Part shown: positions 28,978 through 35,824 of the stretch, piece by piece
Numbering within the stretch: position 1 is the first letter of the stretch
How the letters are laid out: each line of letters begins with the position of its first letter
Origin: Paracholeplasma vituli
Lineage (GTDB): Bacteria > Bacillota_I > Bacilli_A > Acholeplasmatales > UBA5453
Assembly (NCBI RefSeq): GCF_025446935.1
Contig: NZ_JAOEGN010000006.1
Span: 1 to 64,000 of the forward strand
Direction: 5' to 3'
Length of the DNA stretch: 64,000 nt
Position numbers and translations under genes: made by a program
Notes under the pieces: generated by a model
What the model saw: the letters and a program-made list of their open reading frames with translations, nothing else
Database searches by the model: none
What the model was told of the DNA's origin: nothing

Positions 28978-29550
28978 TTAGGGTTCAATATTATAATCGG
29001 TTGTGATTAAACGGTTGCCATCGTATTCGAAGATACAAAGGCTACCATTATTCAAAAATGTTCGATAGGTATAAGTATTAGGGTCTGCTAAAACGAGTAA
29101 GGACTTGATAACATGAGAGTGACAAGATAGCAAAATGATCTCATTCGGGTGACGTTGATAGAGATTATCTAACCCGTTTTGGATGCGCTGTAATAAGGCT
29201 TCATCATGCTCATATCCATCTCTTCTAAAGTTAGGTGTTGAAATGGTTTTAGAGGTCACATCGACATCATCACCTTCAAATACTCCAAAGTCTCTTTCAA
29301 TGAATGCTGGATCAATCTCAATTTCAAGGTTTACATTGAGTTCATTTTGAATAATCTCAGCAGTTTTGATACTGCGAATCAGTGGAGATGAAACGACTTT
29401 AGTAAATTGGACTTGACGTTGTTTCAAATAACATCCCATCCGCTTTGCTTGAGCCTCACCATTTTCATTTAATGGATGGTCAGTCCAACCCTGTACTAAG
29501 CGGTTTAAGTTATAGTTAGTTTGTCCATGACGGATTGCATAAATGCGCAT
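28978..29550 (-). CDS. Histidine phosphatase family protein (cobC/PhoE-like)
   Basis: A second histidine phosphatase, unrelated in close sequence to the one at the left edge. The RHG motif follows at once (MRIYAIRHGQTNYN), with the GWTDHPLNENG stretch, SSPLIRSIKTAE, the proton-donor Glu in IERDFGVFEG and the second catalytic His in LLSCHSHVI. I place the start at ATG 29550, eight bases from GGGAG; an in-frame GTG at 29559 touches that Shine-Dalgarno. A TATAAT (29570-29575 on the minus strand) serves it. Substrate is unknown, possibly a glycolytic or sugar phosphate. Confidence 0.88.
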   Translation of the reverse strand: MRIYAIRHGQTNYNLNRLVQGWTDHPLNENGEAQAKRMGCYLKQRQVQFTKVVSSPLIRSIKTAEIIQNELNVNLEIEIDPAFIERDFGVFEGDDVDVTSKTISTPNFRRDGYEHDEALLQRIQNGLDNLYQRHPNEIILLSCHSHVIKSLLVLADPNTYTYRTFLNNGSLCIFEYDGNRLITTDYNIEP

Positions 29551-29569
29551 GTAATTCACTCCCGTTGCT

Positions 29570-29614
29570 ATTATAGCACAAAGTAATGCCCAATAAACTT
29601 GAATATGATATAAT
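29570..29614. promoter_or_regulatory. Divergent -10 elements (histidine phosphatase / pdp)
   Basis: TATAAT on the minus strand (29570-29575) faces the phosphatase, and TATAAT on the plus strand (29609-29614) faces pdp. They lie 33 bases apart, so the two start regions overlap. The plus element excludes upstream in-frame starts for pdp. Confidence 0.5.
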
Positions 29615-29636
29615 ACATTTACGAGGTGTAAATACG

Positions 29637-30932
29637 ATGAGAATGTTAGATTTAATTACAAAAAAACGCGATGGTTTTGAATTAACCAAAGCAGAGATTG
29701 AATTCATTGTCCATGGCTATACGCAAGGACAAATTCCAGATTATCAAATGTCATCATTCTTGATGGCGACTTATTTTAACGGTATGACAGACCAAGAATC
29801 AACTGACTTAGCGATCGCTATGATGCATAGTGGAGATACCTTCAATCTTGAAGACATTTCAGGCATCAAAGTCGATAAGCATTCCACTGGTGGTGTTGGT
29901 GACAAGGTCACATTGGTTTTAGGACCGCTTGTAGCTGCTTGTGGTGCGAAATTCGCGAAGATGAGTGGCCGTGGTTTAGGTCATACTGGTGGTACACTGG
30001 ATAAATTAGAAGCCATTCCTGGATACAATATTGTCTTAGATGAAGATGCGTTTAAGGCTCAAGTCAATCGCATTGGTATTTCTGTCATTGGTCAATCCAA
30101 AAATATTACCCCAGCAGATAAGAAGATGTACGCGCTGCGTGACGTGACAGCCACTGTCCCATCGATTCCACTAATTGCATCTTCAATCATGTCAAAAAAA
30201 TTAGCTTCCGGTGCAGATGCGATCTGTTTAGACGTTAAAGTAGGGAATGGCGCTTTCATGACTGATCTTGAAGAAGCCAAGAAATTAGCTGTCCTTATGG
30301 TTCAAATCGGTAAACTAGCTGGTAAACGTGTGAAAGCAATCCTTACAAATATGGATGAACCTCTTGGATTTGCTGTAGGGAATACACTAGAAGTCATTGA
30401 AGCGATTGAAACCTTAAAAGGTAATGGTCCAAAGGATTTAGAAAATGTTGTCCTTGAAATCGGTGCCTATTTACTTGAGGATGCAGGTATTGCTTCGAAA
30501 GAAAAAGCAATTGAACTTTTAAAATCCAAATTACATAATGGACAAGCCCTTGAAAAATTAATCGAATTGGTTGAAGCTCAAGGTGGGGATTCGAACTATA
30601 TCAAGAACCCAAGTTTATTCACTAAATCCACTCAAGTCATTCCATTAAAGGCAAATAAGTCTGGTTATATCGAATCCATGACAACCATCGATATCGGTTT
30701 AGCAGCTGCTTACTTAGGTGCAGGTAGAGAAACTGTTGATGGCGTCATTGACCCAGCAGTAGGTATTATTTTCCATAAGAAGATTGGTGATTATGTCCAA
30801 GAAGGTGATGTTATTTTGGATATTCATGCGAATCAAAAAGGTGTTAAAGATGCTTTATCTACGTTAGAAAAAGCCATCCATATCGGCACACAGAAAAAAG
30901 AAGTTGTCCTCATCGAGGGTGTTATTCTATGA
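29637..30932 (+). CDS. pdp: Pyrimidine-nucleoside phosphorylase
   Basis: Pdp phosphorolyses thymidine, deoxyuridine and uridine, giving base and (deoxy)ribose-1-phosphate. Family landmarks are KVDKHSTGGVGDK (phosphate loop), SGRGLGHTGGTLDKLE, and the active-site KKLASGADAICLDVK and GAFMTD. The start is ATG 29637 behind GAGGTG. The 431-residue length is normal. The gene overlaps the following SDR gene by 4 bases. It complements deoC and deoD elsewhere in the window, so the cell can draw sugar phosphates from both purine and pyrimidine nucleosides. Confidence 0.95.
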   Translation: MRMLDLITKKRDGFELTKAEIEFIVHGYTQGQIPDYQMSSFLMATYFNGMTDQESTDLAIAMMHSGDTFNLEDISGIKVDKHSTGGVGDKVTLVLGPLVAACGAKFAKMSGRGLGHTGGTLDKLEAIPGYNIVLDEDAFKAQVNRIGISVIGQSKNITPADKKMYALRDVTATVPSIPLIASSIMSKKLASGADAICLDVKVGNGAFMTDLEEAKKLAVLMVQIGKLAGKRVKAILTNMDEPLGFAVGNTLEVIEAIETLKGNGPKDLENVVLEIGAYLLEDAGIASKEKAIELLKSKLHNGQALEKLIELVEAQGGDSNYIKNPSLFTKSTQVIPLKANKSGYIESMTTIDIGLAAAYLGAGRETVDGVIDPAVGIIFHKKIGDYVQEGDVILDIHANQKGVKDALSTLEKAIHIGTQKKEVVLIEGVIL

Positions 30933-31693
30933 GTTGTGCACTGGTCACAGGTGGTGCCATTGGTCTCGGCCGGGCATTTTCTGAATTACTCGCTGATCGT
31001 GGTTATGACCTGTTTTTAACGTCAAGAAATCTTGAACATTTGGCGTCTGCACAAAAAGAAATACAAGCAAAATACCGTGTAAAAGTTCATATCTTTGTAG
31101 GAGATTTATCGAAGGTAGAATTTCGAGATAAACTCATTAGCTTCGTTGAACCTTACGACATAGATCTATTAATCAATAACGCAGGTTTTGGACATAATGA
31201 TCTATTTGAAGATGCACCACTCGATAAAGAGTATCAAATGATTGACTTAAATATTAAAGCATTACACCATTTAATGAAACACTTCTATGGTATGTTTAAG
31301 ACAAAAGGTCAGGGGCGTATCATCAACGTTAGTTCACTAGCTGGTTTTGTTCCAGGTGCATACGCTTCAACCTATTACGCTTCAAAAGCCTACGTGACTA
31401 GTATTACAAGGGCTCTGGCATATGAAGCGAAGGTTACAAAATCCAATGTGAAGATTCAAGCTTTATGTCCGGGTCCACTCAAAACCCAATTTTTCGAAAC
31501 AGCTGGGACACAAGTTAAATTTTATAAACGTGATCCTAAGTTTGCTGCACGCGCCATTCTCGATTCTAAACGTGTAGTCGTGGTTCCTAGTTTAAAGGAA
31601 AAGTTAGCACATGGCATGTTAAAAGTACTGCCAACAAACCTAACTGTACGTTTCGCAGGCTTTGGACAAAGACGTAAAAAAAAATCCGTATAA
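30929..31693 (+). CDS. Short-chain dehydrogenase/reductase
   Basis: A classical SDR oxidoreductase of unknown substrate. It has the N-terminal NAD(P)-binding motif TGGAIGLGRAF (TGxxxGxG type), NNAGFGH in the fourth strand, the catalytic Ser in NVSSLAGFVPG and the YxxxK pair in YYASKAY. LCPGPLKTQF follows. A C-terminal basic extension ends QRRKKKSV. The Arg at the end of strand two (LTSRN) favours NADP(H). It overlaps pdp by 4 bases and ends in a strong terminator. Confidence 0.88.
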   Translation: MSCALVTGGAIGLGRAFSELLADRGYDLFLTSRNLEHLASAQKEIQAKYRVKVHIFVGDLSKVEFRDKLISFVEPYDIDLLINNAGFGHNDLFEDAPLDKEYQMIDLNIKALHHLMKHFYGMFKTKGQGRIINVSSLAGFVPGAYASTYYASKAYVTSITRALAYEAKVTKSNVKIQALCPGPLKTQFFETAGTQVKFYKRDPKFAARAILDSKRVVVVPSLKEKLAHGMLKVLPTNLTVRFAGFGQRRKKKSV

Positions 31694-31697
31694 AAAC

Positions 31698-31735
31698 AGT
31701 GCTTGAAGGCTTTATAAAGGCCTCAAGCACTTTTT
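31698..31735 (+). terminator. Terminator of the pdp-SDR operon
   Basis: Long stem AGTGCTTGA / TCAAGCACT extended inward by GGC/GCC pairs, followed by five Ts. Confidence 0.9.
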
Positions 31736-31798
31736 ATTTCATGACTTCGTTTGCTAAAGTAGGCAAAAAACGATACAATATAGATGAGGTAAATTGAT

Positions 31799-32440
31799 AT
31801 GAGAACAGAAGAAAAGAAAGTCCTTCCCCAAAAAGAAGCCGAAAAGCTCCGCGAAAAACAGTTAGGACAACAAATCAGTAAGTTCAAAGAAGCTGACAAA
31901 GAAGTCCTTAAAATCGAATATGAAGAATATGATGAAGATGAGGATTACGCAGTTATTGACCTCGAAATTACACAGGAAAGTGATATTTATCAAAAGTTCA
32001 CTATGTTGAGTCGTCGCCGCATTAGTCAGGAAATCATGAATCACTTGGAAGAAAATGCGAAGTATGTCCCACTTTATAAGCCACTGTTGATTAACATTAC
32101 GATGCCTAATCACATACTCGAACCAGAACTTCTAAAAACCATTGAACTCATGGTTGAGCGCAGTTTGACAAAACGTATCATCGATTTGACTGTGAATATT
32201 AAGCAAATCAAAATCATCTCCACGTTGATGGTTCTATTTGGTTTAACTGCGATGATTATTTCTATTTTATTGTCCGATCGATTTTTCAATATATTCATCA
32301 TCAATGAAGTTTTTTCAATCGCGAGTTGGGTGTTTATTTGGAAATCCGTAGAAGGTTTCTTATTTGACTTACGTAAAACAACGAATCAAAAATATAAATT
32401 ACTGCAAATTTATTCTGCGGATTATGTTTCGAAGTTATAA
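31799..32440 (+). CDS. Hypothetical membrane protein with charged N-terminus
   Basis: I do not recognise a family. The first ~125 residues are soluble and strongly charged: a basic stretch to about residue 45, then an acidic run (EYEEYDEDEDYAVIDLEI), then a mixed helical part. Two membrane helices follow at about residues 135-160 (IISTLMVLFGLTAMIISILL) and 165-185 (FNIFIINEVFSIASWVFIW), with a short cytoplasmic tail. It is a single-gene unit between an SDR terminator and the thiamine riboswitch. The start at ATG 31799 has a plausible GAGGTAAA ahead. Confidence 0.7.
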   Translation: MRTEEKKVLPQKEAEKLREKQLGQQISKFKEADKEVLKIEYEEYDEDEDYAVIDLEITQESDIYQKFTMLSRRRISQEIMNHLEENAKYVPLYKPLLINITMPNHILEPELLKTIELMVERSLTKRIIDLTVNIKQIKIISTLMVLFGLTAMIISILLSDRFFNIFIINEVFSIASWVFIWKSVEGFLFDLRKTTNQKYKLLQIYSADYVSKL

Positions 32441-32472
32441 ATCACTTTGATTTGTTTTTTCAATATATATGT

Positions 32473-32478
32473 TATAAT
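32473..32478 (+). promoter_or_regulatory. -10 element of the thiT riboswitch transcript
   Basis: TATAAT ten bases before the aptamer. Possible -35 elements TTGTTT or TTGATT have poor spacing. Confidence 0.5.
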
Positions 32479-32487
32479 ACAAGTGTA

Positions 32488-32607
32488 CTACGGGGAGCCA
32501 AAAGGCTGAGAGGATTAAAATCGACCCGAATTACCTGATCTGGATCATGCCAGCGGAGGAATAGTCACTTAATGGACATTCTTTTGGCATTCCAAAAGGA
32601 TTTTTTA
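32488..32607 (+). promoter_or_regulatory. TPP riboswitch with terminator, controlling thiT
   Basis: The aptamer shows the THI-element blocks in order: CGGGGAGCC, GGCTGAGAGG, GACCCG, then ACCTGATCTGGATCATGCC and AGCGGAGGAA. A downstream terminator (CTTTTGG / CCAAAAG, 32581-32598, then six Ts) shows transcriptional attenuation when thiamine pyrophosphate is bound. The aptamer ends near 32567. Confidence 0.95.
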
Positions 32608-32627
32608 TTTATAAAGGAGTGTTCAAG

Positions 32628-33167
32628 ATGAATAAAGAATTAACTAGACTCACAGAATCAGCAATTTTAGTAGCTTTAGCAGTGGTATTGGAAATCATCT
32701 CTAAAATGATTCCAGTTTTACAGATGCCACAAGGTGGTTCCGCATCCCTAGCGATGTTTCCAATCTTCATTTTAAGCTATCGTCATGGCTTGAAATGGGG
32801 CTTATTGGCTGGATTTGCATTCGGGATTGTCAATTTTTTCATTGATGGTTATGCCTTCTTTTGGGGTTCGTTTGTATTCGACTATACCCTTGGTTTTGCT
32901 GCCATTGGCTTAGCTGGATTTTTCAGTAAAAAAGCACTGAAATTAGATCTCAGTGCAGTCATTTTCGGGGTGTTATTAGGTGGGTTTACTCGCTTTGTAA
33001 TCCATACATTATCTGGTATATTTTTCTTCGCGGAATATGCTGGAGATGAAAACGTCATTATATACTCCATCGTGTATAATGGAACTTATATGTTAGCATC
33101 AACGATACTCTGTTTAGTAGCAATGCTGCTTACTTACAAGCGCTTGCTTGTTTTAAACCGGGTATAA
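32628..33167 (+). CDS. thiT: Thiamine transporter ThiT (ECF S component)
   Basis: ThiT is the membrane-embedded thiamine-binding subunit of an ECF transporter. It has six hydrophobic segments in 179 residues, with the family pattern MPQGGSASLAMFPIFILSYRHG, written here in its two conserved halves MPQGG and MFPIF, and YGLK-like GLKWGLLAG. The later aromatic and Gly-rich segments (FVFDYTLGFAAIGLAG) line the thiamine site. The start ATG 32628 is 8 bases after AAAGGAG. Thiamine uptake control by the upstream TPP riboswitch confirms the call. Its 3' end overlaps the convergent recU by 38 bases. Confidence 0.94.
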   Translation: MNKELTRLTESAILVALAVVLEIISKMIPVLQMPQGGSASLAMFPIFILSYRHGLKWGLLAGFAFGIVNFFIDGYAFFWGSFVFDYTLGFAAIGLAGFFSKKALKLDLSAVIFGVLLGGFTRFVIHTLSGIFFFAEYAGDENVIIYSIVYNGTYMLASTILCLVAMLLTYKRLLVLNRV

Positions 33168-33732
33168 CATACTGATCTAAAATGGATAGATAGTCTATTC
33201 GAGGGTTGTATCCAAAGGTAATCGGATACCCCTCTTTTTTAATGGTTTCATATGGAATAGATTTCCGACCCCCATGAAGGGAATCTTGAAAATGATCGTA
33301 TAAAACATCAAAAGGTAGATAAAAATACTGATTGTATGATGCAAAATAGATAATCATAAACCCAATTCCACCCGCATCTACGACGCGTTTTAAGTGATGA
33401 ATTTGATGGTCTGGAATATTCTTTAACGGAATCGAGGTTCTAGAATTCGTTTCTTTCGCATCGAAATCAACATAATAACCACGGTAAACGCCGTTAAAGT
33501 CTGTCGTTGAAGGGGTCTTGTAGTATGCTTCAACGATTTTGGCTTTATTACGGGCTGGATAGCTTACTGTTACGACTTGTACAGGGGTTGGTTTTTTGTA
33601 GATCACTGCGATTTGTTTATCAAGATAATACTGATTAGTCGCTTCAATATCGCTCTCTAGTGTCATCCCAAGATTTGCACGGTTGATAATTTTTTCAGTT
33701 GTTTTTTTTGGAGTAGGGTATTTAATAGCCAT
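33130..33732 (-). CDS. recU: Holliday junction resolvase RecU
   Basis: RecU cleaves four-way junctions in recombination and chromosome segregation in Firmicutes and Mollicutes. The nuclease core reads GVYRGYYVDFDAKETNSRTS, with catalytic Asp, Glu and Lys in DFDAKET. The N-terminal part has NRANLGMTLESDIEATN, and the end has PFDVLYDHF and NPRIDYL. I place the start at ATG 33732, six bases after AGGTG, rather than at the in-frame GTG 33741. The last 38 bases overlap thiT on the other strand. At 200 residues it is the standard length. Confidence 0.94.
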   Translation of the reverse strand: MAIKYPTPKKTTEKIINRANLGMTLESDIEATNQYYLDKQIAVIYKKPTPVQVVTVSYPARNKAKIVEAYYKTPSTTDFNGVYRGYYVDFDAKETNSRTSIPLKNIPDHQIHHLKRVVDAGGIGFMIIYFASYNQYFYLPFDVLYDHFQDSLHGGRKSIPYETIKKEGYPITFGYNPRIDYLSILDQYVIPGLKQASACK

Positions 33733-33886
33733 TTTAATCACCTATTAGTATATTACCATAAAGCCAAATGAATTTGCTTTTAGAGTCTATTTGATTTGAA
33801 AAGGTGTAATAAACTTGCTGAAATTTTCCTGTCCATGTTATAATTAAATAAACTTTAACGTTTCTGTATCGAAAGGATGTATTTTA

Positions 33887-35560
33887 ATGAGCTTAATCAA
33901 AATATTCGCGCTAGGCGGACTAGGTGAAAACGGGAAAAACATGTACTGTGTTGACGTCGATAACCAAATTTTCATCTTAGATGCTGGGATCAAATACCCA
34001 ACATCGGAATTATTCGGGGTCGATGAAATCGTTCCAGATTATAAAGTACTTTTAGAGCACCAAAGTAAAATCAAAGGTTTTTTCATGACACATGCTCATG
34101 AAGACCACATTGGTGCACTTTCCCATATCTTAAAGGATATCAATGTCCCTGTTTACGCAACAAACTTCACCATGGAATTAATCAAGGATAACCTCAAAGA
34201 AGAAGGTTATGATTTAGACAAGTTAAAACTCCATGTGATCAATCAAAATTCAATCATCAAGTTTGACCACGTCAAAGTGACTTTTTTTACAACTACCCAC
34301 TCCATTCCAGAGAGTGTTGGGGTCGCAATCAATACTGTAGATGGGTCAATCATTTATACCTCTGATTACACATTTGACCAAAGTGCAGACCCACGCTATC
34401 AAACCGATTTTAAAAAGATCAATGAACTAGCAGAAAAGAAAGTACTTTGTTTAATGACTGAATCCTTGGGTTCTGGATTGGTCTTAAATGGTTCGATCAC
34501 AAAAGAACTCGATCATACCATCAACCAAGCGATTTCTAACGCAAAAGGTCGCGTTATCGCATCCTTATTCTCATCTGACTTATTGAAAATCCAAAGGGTA
34601 ATTGATATCGCCTTAAAACATAAAAAACGCATCGCAATCATTGGTAGACGTGCTCAACGTATCGTCGATATTGCTATTGAAATGAGTTATTTGAATATCC
34701 CCAAAGAATCCTTAATCAGCTTAAGATATATCGATGATAAGAATAAGAATGATGATAGTGATATCGTTGCTTTAGTTACTGGTAATCGCCATGAACCATT
34801 CTTTATGTTACAACGCATGTGCAAGAAGGCTGACCGCCTCATCCACATCGATGAAAACGATTCGGTTTTGGTTGTGGCTTCACCGATTCCTGGTACTGAA
34901 AAGATGGCTGCGAAAACCTTAGACATCCTTTATCGAACAGATGCCAAAGTGACTGTGATTGATAAAAAAATATTGACCACCTCACATGCGACAGCCGATG
35001 AAATTAAAATGATGATGAATATGCTTAAACCGCGTTATATTCTCCCAGTTATCGGTGAATACCGTATGCAGTATACTGTTCAGCGATTAGCCATGGAAAT
35101 GGGCTATGATAAAGACCAAGTATTCCTAATGGATAATGGCGATGCACTGGTCTTTAAAGACGGTGAACCTGATGTTCAAAGAGCACGTTATCGCAGTGGT
35201 GATATCCTGATCGATGGATCGGCTATTGGGGATGTCAACGACATCGTCATCCATGACCGTGAACTCTTATCAGAAGATGGTGTATTGCTGATTGTAGCCA
35301 ATATCAATCCACGTTCGAAACGCATCCTTGGTGAAATTGAAATTGTCACCAAAGGTTTTGTCTATGTTAAAGAATCGGAACAACTACTTCAAGAAGTCAA
35401 AGAGTTATTCGTTAAAGCTTGTGACAAACACCTTAAAGGTAAGTATATTAATTGGAATGAACTCAAGACCAATGTAAGAGAAGAAATCAACAAGTTCTTA
35501 TATAAAGAAACCAAACGTAGTCCAATAACAATCCCTGTGATAATTGCAACCGAAATATAA
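33887..35560 (+). CDS. rnj: Ribonuclease J family protein with altered metal site
   Basis: A beta-lactamase/beta-CASP nuclease for mRNA turnover and rRNA processing. The metal motif HAHEDH is H69-H74, the next ligands are in TTHSIPES and TSDYTFDQ, and the catalytic-base region keeps H367 (TSHATADE). The position equivalent to Bacillus RNase J1 His390 is I389 (PVIGEYR instead of PVHGEYR), so one metal ligand is missing. Bacillus RNase J2 also deviates around its active site. This copy may therefore be a low-activity or structural paralogue paired with another RNase J elsewhere. A C-terminal domain is present. Single-gene unit with AAGGATG ribosome-binding site. Confidence 0.93.
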   Translation: MSLIKIFALGGLGENGKNMYCVDVDNQIFILDAGIKYPTSELFGVDEIVPDYKVLLEHQSKIKGFFMTHAHEDHIGALSHILKDINVPVYATNFTMELIKDNLKEEGYDLDKLKLHVINQNSIIKFDHVKVTFFTTTHSIPESVGVAINTVDGSIIYTSDYTFDQSADPRYQTDFKKINELAEKKVLCLMTESLGSGLVLNGSITKELDHTINQAISNAKGRVIASLFSSDLLKIQRVIDIALKHKKRIAIIGRRAQRIVDIAIEMSYLNIPKESLISLRYIDDKNKNDDSDIVALVTGNRHEPFFMLQRMCKKADRLIHIDENDSVLVVASPIPGTEKMAAKTLDILYRTDAKVTVIDKKILTTSHATADEIKMMMNMLKPRYILPVIGEYRMQYTVQRLAMEMGYDKDQVFLMDNGDALVFKDGEPDVQRARYRSGDILIDGSAIGDVNDIVIHDRELLSEDGVLLIVANINPRSKRILGEIEIVTKGFVYVKESEQLLQEVKELFVKACDKHLKGKYINWNELKTNVREEINKFLYKETKRSPITIPVIIATEI

Positions 35561-35589
35561 TTCATAAAGACAGTTCGTATGGTGATATG

Positions 35590-35656
35590 ATCCCCTCAAA
35601 GTAGACACTACAAATAATTAAAGTTTGTAGAATTTTACAGAGAGGGGATTTTTTTT
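35590..35656 (+). terminator. Terminator after RNase J, with IS-end-like sequence
   Basis: Outer stem ATCCCCTC / GAGGGGAT and inner stem CTACAAA / TTTGTAG, then eight Ts. The left arm and following bases (CCCCTCAAAGTAGACACT) resemble the terminal repeat of IS150-type elements of the IS3 family. The rest of 35657-35753 holds nothing I recognise. Confidence 0.6.
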
Positions 35657-35753
35657 CTTCGACTACGTTCGCATGGATTTATAATATGTGATTCGATTAC
35701 GACACTAAACCATAAAAATGTTTCTATTAATTCGAATAAGTACGCTGAAACCC

Positions 35754-35781
35754 TTTACAATTGTGTTTAAATCGATATAAT
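35754..35781 (+). promoter_or_regulatory. Promoter of the beta-glucan utilisation operon
   Basis: TTTACA (35754-35759), 16-bp spacer, TATAAT (35776-35781). Confidence 0.7.
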
Positions 35782-35790
35782 GTTAAATGA

Positions 35791-35804
35791 GGAAACCGAT
35801 TTCC
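35791..35804. promoter_or_regulatory. LacI-type operator GGAAACCGATTTCC
   Basis: A near-perfect palindrome with central CG, nine bases after the -10 and therefore over the transcription start. It has the shape of LacI/GalR-family operators (and is cre-like). The natural ligand is the LacI-family protein at 39453, encoded in the same operon. Confidence 0.65.
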
Positions 35805-35824
35805 AAACACAGTGAGGTGCACAT

